Shown in pieces: positions 1-11,582 of a stretch of DNA of 64,000 nt; within the stretch, counting starts at the first letter, position 1; the number at the start of each line of letters is the position of its first letter. Origin of the DNA: Acipenser ruthenus (lineage: Eukaryota > Chordata > Actinopteri > Acipenseriformes > Acipenseridae). A model generated the notes under the pieces. It ran no database searches, was not told the DNA's origin, and saw only the letters and a program-made list of their open reading frames with translations. The position numbers and the translations under genes are program-made. The stretch lies in assembly GCF_902713425.1 (NCBI RefSeq), contig NC_081201.1, positions 30,086,613 through 30,150,612 on the forward strand, read 5' to 3'.

Positions 1-1806
1 TATGGGACGGGGTGAAAATGTGCATCTCCTCGGGTGTGTGTTCACTGAAATGAAATAATGAAACCTTTAAAATATTCCCCTCTTATAGGTCTATTATTCC
101 TGCTTTTATTATTTGGCTGCCAGGTTTTTTCTTCCCTTGGCATCAAATGCAATCTTTCAAATTGAGCAAAAAACGCAAAGAAGCGATAGCTTAGAGATAT
201 TGATGCAAATCTATTTAGCCATTTCTTTCATTCTTATTTTTTCATGAATTTATGTTGGTTAGGGTGTGCCGTAGCTGTACATAATCATTTTATAAAATTT
301 CTTTTGCATATTTTCTAAACTGAGCATTGTTTTTGTAGCGTCCCATATATGGGACCCCAGGCACAGATGCATACAGGTTTTTTTTGTGGTAATATAACAG
401 AGTGAAGATGTATGTAATATGTTGCAGTCTCACAATTGATGAAACGTGATAGATTCAAAGAGATCCTCTGATATTTGCACCTTGCTGATAACAGCAGACT
501 ACCTGTTGGAGACAAGCTTGGCAAGATAACGCCATTCTATGAAATGATGAGTGAGAGATTCCTCAAGGCCTTCCAGATTGAACAAAATCTGTGTATAGAT
601 GAAGCCATGATTCCCTATTATAGGAAGCACTCAGCTAAACAGTTCATGAAGAGCAAACCAATCAAGTTTGGTTATAAGCTGTGGTGTCTGAATACTCACC
701 AATTCTACCAATGGAATGATAACAGCTTGGTCACAATGTCATCTAATTGTCAGCCAGTAATGCCTATTGGAAAGGCAAAGGGCTACTCTCAGGCTGAGAA
801 GAAGGTGATTGAAGTTGATGAGCCACAGGTAATTTGATACTACAACAAGTACATTGGGTGGACCAAAACATTAGCTACTACAGAATTTCCATCCGCTCAA
901 AGAAGTGGTGGGTGGCCTTCTTTATGTTCATGCCTGATGTGGCCATACAGAATGCATGGCTTCTGTATAGGAACTCTGCAGGGCACAAGAATAGATCCCT
1001 AGGCCTGCTGGCTTTTCAAAGAGAGGTGGTAAATGTGTACAGGCTAACGTTTTCAGCTGAGGCGAGGAATGCTCCTGGCATTGGTCGGCCACTAACTGCA
1101 GGACGCCAAAGAAAGGAGAAAGTGCCCAAAGCTGTGCGACGGGATGAACAAGGTCACTACCCAAAAACAAATCAGACGCAGAGGAAGTGTGCTTATTGCA
1201 GCAAGAAGGCTAAAGTTGCATGTTGCAAATGTCATGTTGGACTGTACATTGACTGTTTCAAACCATTCCACCAACAGTAATTGGCAAAGTGGTGTCAGAG
1301 GTCCCCAGTTCGTTTTCAATATCTGTTGACAGAATATCAGGTTGAAGTAAAAATATCAAATGACTTATATTATAACATGCTGTAAAGTAGGTTTAGCTAT
1401 GAGTTATGTTTTTTTTTTACCACATACTTGTTGATACAATTAAGTTGTTTACTTTGAGTTAATTGATTTACGATAAATGAGAGTTCTTGTTATACAAGTT
1501 ATTGATATAAGTATAATAAATGGAAGTTATTGATATATAATAAATAAAAGTTATTGTTATATAAATAAAAGTTATTGTTATATAATATTGTGGTTTGTTA
1601 CTTTATTTAGTATTCATGAATATTATTATTGGTAAGATATATAGCATATTAAAACATGTACCCACCTGTGCCTGGAAAAAATATGATTTCTTTGAAAATT
1701 GCAAAGGCTAATTTAAAAAAAACACTAGAAATGTTCATAAGTCACATCTGCGCATAAGTATAGCAAAGGAAACTTAATTCAGAAAATTTAGGCAAGAATG
1801 GGTTAA
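1..1806 (+). mobile_element. piggyBac DNA transposon, 3' part (left end outside window)
   Basis: Two overlapping reading frames (475-837 and about 834-1280) encode the distal part of a PGBD-type transposase. Visible pieces are CIDEAMIPYY (contains an Asp of the DDD triad), KPIKFGYKLW, GKAKGYSQAEKKVIEVD, and then YRISIRSKKWW and AIQNAWLLYR in the second frame. A cysteine-rich C-terminal tail (C-x2-C and C-x-C pairs, about 1186-1270) matches the zinc-binding tail of the family. The gene is broken: the frame changes near 835, and the stretch between the YKLW motif and the VTMSSNC motif is much shorter than usual, so an internal deletion is likely. The right end reads GGG followed by TTAA at 1803-1806, the target site this superfamily uses. 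The matching left end is not in the window. Confidence 0.85.
475..1280 (+). pseudogene. piggyBac transposase remnant (DDE domain and Cys-rich tail)
   Basis: This is the coding part of the element above, read in two frames. The first frame gives about 120 residues with the IDE and GYKLW motifs. The second, from about 834, gives the SIRSKKWW segment and ends at 1280 after a C-x2-C, C-x-C, C-rich tail ending near FKPFHQQ. In intact relatives these are one continuous protein of roughly 550-600 residues. Here the N-terminal half, if present, is off the window or decayed, and at least one frameshift plus an internal loss separates the parts. It is therefore not expected to be active. Confidence 0.85.
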
Positions 1807-2864
1807 GTAAAGAGGTATAGTCAAGATATTTTAGTGAAGTGTCTTGCACACGTTATGTTCATGTCAAAACGTCAAACATTTGAATATATATTCAAGTCTT
1901 TTGAAATATGATGATTTATCATGAAGGAAATTTATAGCTACAGTTAGTCACTGTTCATGTAATATGCACGTTTCTACCCAGAGCAGACACCATGCTCAAA
2001 AGTCCAAAAAGAAGACTTAAGTGAAGAGTGATATTGTTCACACATCAGTTAAAGGTGTAGTGCTCCCAAATGATTTTACTCGTTTTCCACGGCACCTAGT
2101 GTTAACCCTATATTTTTTTGGAAAACGTTTGGAAAAAGATGAGATCCCTTATTTTCGCATTATGTTTTTGAGCCATTATATTACTCCTTAGACTTAGAGG
2201 CTTAGAGTTGTACAAGACTAGTGAAACCAGCCGTGTGACTTACTTGTCCAAGGTCTTCCTGTCCTTGTTGCACTCAGTGGATTTAAACAGTGTATTTAAT
2301 GCTGCTATTTATACCTTGATTAGTATTAATTGTAGACTAAGGAAGCATCAGGTAGTCCATGATTAGTGCTAACATAATGTTCTCCTTGTTGTCTGCTCTT
2401 GTTTTTCAACTGCTCCCCAAGAGAAAGCAGATGTGTGGACAGTGTGGTTGCTAGCAGCTTGGTTGTGTAGTTTTAGAAGTAAGTTGTGTTGGCTTGCTCA
2501 GTTTTAGAACAATCTCCAATGTGATTTGGGGATGGTTCTAAAACTGCATTTGCAGTAACTTTTTGCAAGAAGTTGCTCAACCAGTTGCGTGATGTAGTGT
2601 AGGGTTCTACTTTTAAGATATCAGCTATATCTACTTTTTCTGTTTCTCATTTTGAAGGCTTTAATCTGCCCATCATTCACAATCCAATCACTTGTGTATA
2701 CTAGTACCACAACAGCAACTTTGTTGGGTAACTTTTCACACTTGTACTACAATTTAAAAAAAAAACAACAACAACATGGTCTGGGGTGAAATTAAGACAC
2801 ACCGACATACATAATGGCTGATATTTAAAACAGAAAAAATAGGAAAAATAATAAAAGTAAACTT

Positions 2865-2870
2865 TTTATT
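2865..2870 (-). terminator. candidate SAMD8 poly(A) signal (AATAAA on minus strand)
   Basis: TTTATT on the plus strand reads AATAAA on the minus strand. It is followed on the minus strand by a T-rich stretch (about 2820-2860), as expected downstream of a cleavage site. It would give a 3' UTR of about 2.6 kb. Other weaker hexamers exist closer to the stop codon, so this is only a candidate. Confidence 0.35.
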
Positions 2871-3666
2871 GCAGCTGCCATATCACACAGTCTTAAAAGT
2901 AGCAACTTACAGAGATCAATGGTAACAGTACCTTTAACAACAGGTTAGTTAGTTAAACCTTTAGGAGCTTGAAATAGCTGCATTAAAAGGAAGTTGCAAT
3001 ATTCCTCTTTTTCTCAAATTTTACAGTAAGGTTACTTATTTATTAAATCCTTATGAAGACTTCATTAAAACAGCAGACTGTATTATTGGTTTTATTTGCA
3101 TTTAAATAAACAGCAGTGTATACTTCACAAGCATCCGACCAACAGTTAATATATTAAAGTTTATACAACTTTATTTTTCTGTTTGGAGTATATAGCAAAT
3201 TATTATAATGTAAGAATGTAGCTCATTGTACTGTATCATCATATTGCTTTACAATTTAGTTTGCATCCCAAAATGTATTAAAAAGAGGGATACTGCAGCT
3301 TTTACCATCTGTTAGTATACTTACATCAGCATATGCGATTTTAATACTGAAGGTATTGTAGAACAATGTAAACATTGACAGAAACAAATAGTGTTAAATC
3401 ACACAAGTGCAGTTTAGTAAATTAGAAAAAAGGCAGCTATTACCTTAAACTTTACAAACAACCCTGTAATAACTACCATCAAAATTTAATTATTGCCCAT
3501 TGCTGTTTTCCACTGGAACAAAAAAGCATAAAAAGAGTAAGTAGCTTCAAGTGACATTTTCTTTACTGTCCTCTTACTGTTTTTGATGTTTCCAATGATT
3601 CTGATTCTTGTTGCAGTTATCCCAATTTTGTTTTTTATTTCAATGTTTGATATACAACTGCGTTAA

Positions 3667-3848
3667 CCCTTTAAGGTTCAAGGGACATGTGTCTTGCAAA
3701 TAAAATGATGCAAACGTTCTTATTTTTGCTATGAGGGGCACGAAACAGGGTTTAAAATCTACTGACAGGTTTAATCTAGTCACTCTCAAATGTATTTTAA
3801 GAAGAAACCATTCGAACAACCGCTCAATTCCTTGTGTACCATCAGGGG
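3667..3848. mobile_element. short piggyBac-like MITE, 182 bp, flanked by TTAA
   Basis: The segment starts CCC and ends GGG and is bounded on both sides by TTAA (3663-3666 and 3849-3852), the hallmark of piggyBac-type insertion. The outer few bases are inverted (CCCTTTA... against ...CAGGGG, imperfect). There is no transposase. It lies within the possible 3' UTR of SAMD8 and would then be transcribed. Confidence 0.5.
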
Positions 3849-5474
3849 TTAAGGTGCTTTGACCTGAGCTTAAGAGCAGCTCTTGAATAGTAGTTGGCAG
3901 ATTCTGTTTCAACATTGATACATTTAAAACTGACTAGACTAGCAAAGTACAGGATTAGGTTTACAAGTCAGCATTTAGTGAATTTATTTGCCCATACACA
4001 ATGCCTGTTCACTTGATGGTGCTGGCTCTTAAATACTGAAAAGCTACTTACTTTTGAAGATTGCTCCAGCAGTTTTTTTTTTTTTTTTTTTTAATCATAT
4101 AAGCAATATTACTCTCTCCTAACAGAAATATTTAACACAAAATTGAAATTGTTTTTAGTGCATTGTTGTGGAGCTGTTCCTGTTCTGATTCCGAGTCACC
4201 ACTTTTCATTTTAAATTAAACCGATACTAAGCTAATAGTTAAAAAATAAAAAATAAAAAATCATATAGTATATATATATAATTCAATAATTAAGACACCA
4301 ATAAAGAACACCTTTCTTTTTAAAGATAGAAATTAAATATAATCTATTGTTAAACACACTATTTTAATTCAAAATTATTTCCACTTGGTTTAAAAAAAAA
4401 ACAAAAAAAAAAAACGATAGTAGCATAATCAAATGTTTTACCGTGTCAAACACGCAAACTCACAAGTGTTTTGTAATTCAGTTTGATCACATTTGTTAGC
4501 TCAATTTGTTCTGGCACAGATTTAATTAATACAATAAAAGAACTGTGTGAATAGTTAACCATCATACATTGTAATAACAAGTTAAAATCTGCATAACGTT
4601 AGTAAAACAATTGGCTTTCTCCCTATAATACTGCTAGTGTATTGGCTAAACTGAACATTATATAAGGATGGTTATGTTTTGGTCCAATCCAAACACAGTT
4701 AGAGTTTGACTATGCTTAAACAAATATGTCAAGCTGATGACAATAAACAGATTTGCTTTCTGAGTCTAGTAAACAGCCCCTTGAAACTAAAAAATGATGT
4801 TGCTATCTAGGGACAAATATAAATATGGAGATTTCCAATACCACCACCATAGTAACCATTTTTAAAAGCACAGTGGGCACTGTAAAAGCAGTTTATATAA
4901 TTGCATCCCAACCGACCATACATTACCTAAAGTATCCAAACATATTCTACCCCAACATTTTCAGTAACGCTGCATAATTTTTTTAATACATTTGGTTCAA
5001 ATCTTTACAATTTTAAACATAAACATTCATTTCCATAGGATTCAGTTGAGATTATGCTGAACCAAAACTCATAAAAAAAAAAAAAAAGTTTCAAAATCAA
5101 AGGGTAAACAAAAAGTTAACCCTAATCCTAAAGCCTAACCCTGCTCTTGACCCAATAAGTGAAAAATCAAAACCCATGATAACTTATTACTTTGTTTCGT
5201 AGAGAGACCGCCATTAGTGGCTTCTCGAATGTTTTATTCGAATGGGCCACATATGCAGCCCTAAGTGTAACCGAATTGGATCCCCAAATGCAATCTTAAT
5301 GCACCACTTTTGTCTTGGGTATAATAAAACAATCTTGGCAAAACAATGTCAAGAACTTAAATTTAGGTATTTCAGAGATTATCACCATTATCATGACCAC
5401 TATTCAGGAGTTTTTGTATAACCTACTTGGGAGCTTTCAAATTTGGGCCACAGAACATCACACTGAAGTTGGCT

Positions 5475-8400
5475 CTAGCCTATTAATCTTTTCAGCATGA
5501 AAGGTTTAGAGAAGGGCCAGCAGTATTCATTAGGCACTGGTCCGTTAACATTGCACTCAAAAAAGGAGAACATGGGGAACCAGATCCTGGCTCTGCGGCT
5601 CTGCTGATAGGCTCTGGTATTCGCTAGTGTGTGGTAGTACAAAAACAGTCTTGTGGTGATATAAAAAGCAATGAAGACATCTATTGAGTAGTGTTCATGG
5701 GCTGCTAGTATAAAGAAGATGCCAAACAGGTTCAGAACCCAAGACAAGGTGTGTATAAAGTTCCAGCTTCTTGGAGTATCTAAGAGAGAAAAAAAGAGAA
5801 AATAAAATAGAAATTACACTCACTTCACAGTTTGTATTACTATAAACTTATATTACTATAGTATTAACTGTATGTATTCATTGTCAGGTATGTTAGTAAT
5901 ATAAACTGTATATATTAACATATAAACTATATATATTAACATTCTCAGGTTGTCCAGAAAACTTTAACAACCTGCAATATGTAGATTACTTTAGTGGGAG
6001 TGGGCTCTCACAAGACAGAGTGGAATCTCATTGCATGCTGAGTAAGTAAACTTTTTGTTGTAGTTCTCAGAAATCACATTTGATGGCAGAAGAGGCACAA
6101 GAAGACACTCTAGTGATTTCCTTGAGATACAGTGGTCTCTTGCTAAGACCCTCGGGAAGCAAGCAAAGTGTTCTCTTAGCCAAAGTTTTCTCTAAGACAG
6201 AGATGACTACCGGGCACCATATGCCAAGGCCAATCACGATAAGTCAATAAATAAAACATTTTACTATATATTTATTACTTATGTCATGATGCACGTGCAT
6301 CAATATATGAAATGAACAGAATAAGTAACAGAAAAGCAATAGGCATGCGTATGGTTAATAAACTATAATAATAAACTAACTGCCAAACTAAATTAGCAAA
6401 GCGCCCCTACATACAGTAAGAATTATGAATACGAGAATACATTTTACGACAATGATTATTAACACAGCACCCCTACAAACATTAAAAATGCAGCAGCAGC
6501 TCTAGATTACTCTCGTGATGACAAGTCAGTTTTGAAAAGACTGAATAAACCATTTGAATTTGAGTTTGACGATGAGTTATCAGGTTACAAAATAGTACTG
6601 TATCATTTTTTAATTGGTTTGCAACAAATCGCTAGGTGCCAAAAAGGTGTTCTTTTAAGCAAAGTTCCTTTTAATTTAGGTGCAGCATTTACAATGGGCA
6701 AATTCCATTTCACCACAACGTTGATCCCTAAACTGAAGTGTTCTCTTAGGAGGTGTTCCTATACACAGAGACCACTGTATCTTTTTTTTCTCTTTTTTGA
6801 AATTTGAGGGACTGGCTTTGTTTACAAGAAGCCTAGAAATTCCTGATTCTCTAGATTTCTGGGAATAGGACATAGCATCACTCATCAAACATCACTCATG
6901 CTGTATAATGTGCATCAAGATCTCCTTAGTGACAAAACATTGCACAACTCTCCAGTAATAAAAAGCCAAACCATGTAACTATTTCTTAACAACTGAAAAC
7001 TGTCTTTATTATGTTGATGTTTAAAGTCCTCAAATTCAGCATGGAATTGTATTAATGTGATATCATCTTAACAAAAATATTAAAAACATTAAACAAGTTT
7101 TAAAAACTCTGCCCTTTGCAAATAAATAAATAAATAAATAAATAAATACAAATAATAATGATATTTAAAAAATGTATGGTATCAATATCAGTAGATGTCC
7201 AAGCTTAAAGTAAAATGCTGCCAGACATATCAATATATCCTCAATATATCACTTTTTAACAGTTTACACCAGTGGCAGCTATACTTACATTCTGTTACAA
7301 AGAAGTTTAGCATAGTCAGGACTACTGTGTGACCACTGAACATGTAGTCTCCACAGGTATGGACTCCCGTTAACGTCATTCCAAAACCGCTCCAAATGGC
7401 CACCGCACGCTTCAGTTTTGCCCACATGTCACTGTTTAGCTGAAATATTACAGAATAAAGGAATGTGTATTAATATGCATCCCAACAATAATGCTGCCAT
7501 ATCATTGTTTTGGTGTGCTTATGAATAATTCATAGGAGTAGGCCAGAGTTGTGTATCAGGGTGTAGGAGAAGTGACTAACATTATTCCCACTAGAGAGCC
7601 AGATGACACATATCAATTAGCTGCAGCAAATGTAAATCAATTACACCTACACAACCTATAAGAGTCAATCCTGTCAGCCAGATGACTGCTCTTAACACAG
7701 GATTTCATATTTACCAGGCATGCAGATTTGATAATCTGATTATAGCACAGTGCACCGTGACTGCATATGCCCTCCCAATCAATTTCATTTTATAGGCAAC
7801 ACTTATTTGCTGTTGTGTCATCTAGTTACCATAAAATCATCTATGCATGTAGCAGTACAAACACAAAACTATACTTACCTGCTTTAATACCTAAATGTCA
7901 AAATACTGGAACAAACTTTAAATGGATAAAAAGAACTACAACTTTGTCAGTAATAGTTTTAACTTATAATATTTCTTAAAAGTAGATACAAAACATGTTA
8001 AAAACAAATCAGCACTTCAAGGAATGGATTATGATTAGGGCTTGATTTTTTTGGTGTATATATGTGACAAAGGTCCCATAAAATCACCTTTTAAAGGAAT
8101 GTATTTGATCTGAAAGTAAATCACACTGACTGGCAAAATAGATTTCAATGAAGATCCCTAGGCAGCTCAAACTAATAAGTTCCTCTAATATGTTTGAGTG
8201 GTTTACACAGTGTTATGGGATGAGTAACCAATGTTGAATATGACAGGCACTCAAACATACCTTTCCAGAACACTGCAAATGTTGGCCAGGCACCGAGAGG
8301 GAAGTCACAAACATTGTAATGCAGCGCAGCATGAAGACTGTACCCATGAGACTGCACAAGCGGCGTAAAAGAATTGATCTGCGAGTGAAAGCAATATTGA

Positions 8401-11400
8401 AATGATCAAGCAAGAGAAGTACAGGCTATCCGAGGGTTATCCAGGAGATCACTTTACTGCCTGGCCTGACAGAAGTTAACTGAAGAGGCATGGTGTACGC
8501 AGTAGTATAACAGTGCGGATATTTATAAGAATGCAGACATCTGCTTTTAAACACTGTTAATCCTCAGAGACTGAAGGGAAGACTTTTAATATTGTATTGT
8601 GTTTAAAATACAATAAATAATTGTACATCATGTTGAAGAAAGAAAAATAAATCTGCATTTTTTTTTTTTTTTTTTTTAACACAAATTTGTCAAGATTGTG
8701 AACAGTGTTAAAACAATCACCATTTTTGATTGATGGCCACTCTAAAGTCTATCCTAAACAAGATAGTACTGTACCTGTGCTTGTGAAGAAGCAACACCAA
8801 CAACCAAATGTTACACAGGATCACACCACAGGCTTCAGCCATAGCAAAGGCCCATGGTATCCTTGGTACACTGTAAAGAGAACAGAAATTAATTTATAAT
8901 ATTTATAAACTTGTAAGCTTGATCTTCATGCATCCTGTTTCTTCGATTACTACCAATAGATATTGAACAAAAATCTATGGTATTCTAACAGTATGTGTTA
9001 AACGTAATATTTATTAATATATTCCAGCCTAAGAATTCTACATAGAATACGTAGATTGCCAGCAATCACAACTGGTAGTGTATTTATTTTTTTATTTTTT
9101 TGTTAAATCAATAAATCGTCCATGGATGTTTATCCTTCTGTCAGTACATGAACAGATTCCTTTTTTACATGCGATATAGCTAATGCGACCTACTTTTCTG
9201 TAATATTTGAAAACGGGGATAGCAGCTTTAAGCTGTTCGGGAACCACAAGAGATGTTAATTTATAGTGACTACAGCGAGCCACTTTAAATTAACTCAGAT
9301 GTTCAACAATAAGCTGTTTTCAAGGCTTTGGGGAGGGGAGAAGAAAAACAAATGCTGTATTTTTTGTATCCATGTTAAAAATACGGCTTTTTAGTGCCTA
9401 CGTCACAGAAGCATCTGTCCATACAGATCGTTATGTTACTGTATGCGGAATCTCTAGACGAAAAATAGGAAAATGCATCTAAATATTTTCACTGCATCAG
9501 TCTAAATGGAAGTGGCAAAACTGATCAATTAACGTGCACGTAGTTAATTATGTAAATTGGTAAGCTTCACAGCCTACAAATACTGTACCATCAGAAAAGT
9601 ATATTTTACTTTCAGAATGTTTTCGTCCCGGCATTACAGGACAGCACAAATAAAATTAAAGATTATAAAATTAAAATAAATTTAAAAAAGCAGATTTTGC
9701 ATACCTTTTGAAAATAAAGTTTAACAACAATTCATCTTTTTTCTTCTGTCCTCGTAGAAGTTCCATTTTTTTTTTTTTTTTTTGTTTACATATTATTTCT
9801 GACACAGCACGATGTACATTGAGAGGTTTGCTGGCTTTATGGAGCGCCTGCTTCGTACATTTTACACTAGTACCTCAGGATCCTGTGTCTTGCAGTCTAT
9901 ATGGCGCAGTATATTCAATGGGGGCTGAAGAGTGGAAAATGAAAGCTGATTTGGTGCAGATGAAAATTATGCTTTTACAGTACATGTCGTGTGATATTTA
10001 AAAAAAAAAAAAAAAAAAAATCCATCCATCCAATAGCATCAAGGACAATGTAAGAAATTACGGTCAAATTCACTACACAGTGAATAAGTACCTCATACTG
10101 TAAACCAAGGACACTGGAGAACTCACACTGCATTTGCATTTTTGTTATTAAACTCTGTAGGGGATATGAACCAATCCACTGGCCTACTGACAACCACCAC
10201 CAGGCCTCACTTGATTTAGATTTGCGAGTCGAAGCAGACATTTTTTATCAGTTACTATTTTACTGTGTTCAAACATCATGGCAAAGCAGTAAACAAATGC
10301 AAATACAGTAGACTAAAACCAAGAATAAAGAATTCAGCCTCCAGTGTTCCCTGACAAGCTCATTCTGTGAGCACATTATACCCATCCAGAATACCAATTA
10401 CTAAACTAAAAAAATGACACCAACAAAAACGGTGTTTTTGAAAATGTACTGTCTTAAAAATAATTGTGGTTTGCCTGCTGTAGCCTGACAACCTTAAGCA
10501 AGAGGACAGCTTGCAAATGTATTATGACTGATTGCCAGAGAATAGTATTTTGACCTTCAAAGAACACCTTGCAGTCAACTGAGTGGGGTACATTTAGTGT
10601 CCTTGCTCATTCCATCCAGGCTTCTGAAGAGTGCCAATTATGACAAATCAATGTCATGTTGGTTTTATCATATGAATTTGAGTATGATGGGGGCTATGAA
10701 TCCTTCTGAGATTAGTCATGCAGCCCGGGTTAGTGTGCATATTAGAGAATAGGCTCACAGTTACAACAGTAATTACTCCACCCTGCCAATCCACCCTGGC
10801 AAATGTCTACCAACTGCGTTCTTTCTACATTAGTCCTGTAAAGTGTATACATATTTACAATTCATTCAACATCTGAGCCCCACATTTGATCATGTTTAAA
10901 CCACTATAATTAATGCAGAATCAAAGCTGAAATTCTCAAAACAAATGATTCTTGGTAATAAATGAATGGTAACAGCCAGCACCTACCTGTCTAAGAATAT
11001 GTCTGGCAATGGGGGGTAGGTTTGCATGTCAGGCACCCGCTCATGGACTATAACCATGACAAAGGACGTAAACCCAAACACAAAGACAACATAAACAGAA
11101 CTTAGAATGGTCTTCCAGTACTCTGGGTCCAGTCTCTGTGTATGCTGTTTATATTTCCCATTAGTGTACTGGTGGTACTGGTCTGCACTTAGGCTGGCGA
11201 CTAGTTCATCCGAGTCTCTGACTGGGTCCCCGTTATACAGCCAGTCGCTGCCCTGTATAGAGTTCGGGCTGTGTGCCCCTGAGCCAGACAGCCACCCTTC
11301 ATAAGTGTAGCCCAGCTCTTCTAAAACATCGCTGTTCTGTTTCTGGAGTTTGCGAATAGATACCATAAGCCTCTTGATGTCTCCTAGTACTTTCAACTCC

Positions 11401-11567
11401 AAGGGAGGGCACCGAAGGTCATACTCTGTCAGAGTCAGGATGGACGTGCCGTCCAGCCGGTGCCTGTTGCACAGAAGGTCCACATAGTCACTGAACCCTT
11501 CTTCCTTCAGCCACTTTGCCACGTGCTTGGTGGTCCAGCGGCGGATGCTGGGCTGGCTCACCACCAT
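5475..11567 (-). CDS. samd8: SAMD8 (SMSr): ER ceramide phosphoethanolamine synthase, complete coding region
   Basis: Five coding exons on the minus strand: 11567-10987, 8870-8775, 8378-8261, 7439-7289 and 5779-5475 (stop TAG). All are bounded by AG/GT with matching phases and give 416 residues (human 415). The N-terminus carries a SAM domain (about residues 12-78, [17 protein letters not shown]). Six membrane segments follow, starting near [17 protein letters not shown]. The lipid phosphotransferase residues are present: His302 in [10 protein letters not shown], and His345 and Asp349 in EHYSIDV. The family makes ceramide phosphoethanolamine in the ER and limits ER ceramide; that role is family knowledge. 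The start is the ATG before VVSQPSIRR; an acceptor 15 bases upstream (exon from 11582) shows that a non-coding 5' exon lies further right, which I could not place. The fourth intron carries a pogo-like MITE. The match is close to end-to-end and synteny agrees. Confidence 0.96.
6130..6777. mobile_element. pogo/Tigger-like non-autonomous element (MITE), 648 bp, TA-flanked
   Basis: The ends are inverted copies of CAGTGGTCTCT (6130-6140 and 6767-6777) with TA immediately outside both (6128-6129, 6778-6779). TA duplication and CAGTG ends are typical of the Tc1/mariner/pogo superfamily. A 13-bp direct repeat AGTGTTCTCTTAG occurs near each end (6167-6179 and 6737-6749). No transposase is recognisable. 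It sits in the last intron of SAMD8. Confidence 0.7.
7120..7148. repeat. (AAAT)n microsatellite
   Basis: About seven perfect AAAT units lie in a SAMD8 intron. Confidence 0.9.
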
Positions 11568-11582
11568 TGTTTTGCATTCTTT

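Larger units (their letters stand above)
1807..5474 (-). other. AT-rich non-coding stretch; candidate SAMD8 3' UTR to about 2.85 kb
   Basis: I see no convincing gene. SAMD8 ends at 5475 on the minus strand, and the first good minus-strand poly(A) hexamer with U-rich sequence beyond it is at 2865-2870. Much of this stretch could therefore be a long SAMD8 3' UTR; mammalian SAMD8 also has a long one, as I recall. It holds a piggyBac-like MITE (3667-3848), a poly(T) tract near 4073-4092, and A-rich runs near 4390-4415 and 5070-5085. Confidence 0.35.

Noticed and set aside
5116-5147. Telomere-like CCTAA and CCCTAA motifs
   Set aside because: Only a few imperfect units; too short to be an interstitial telomere array.
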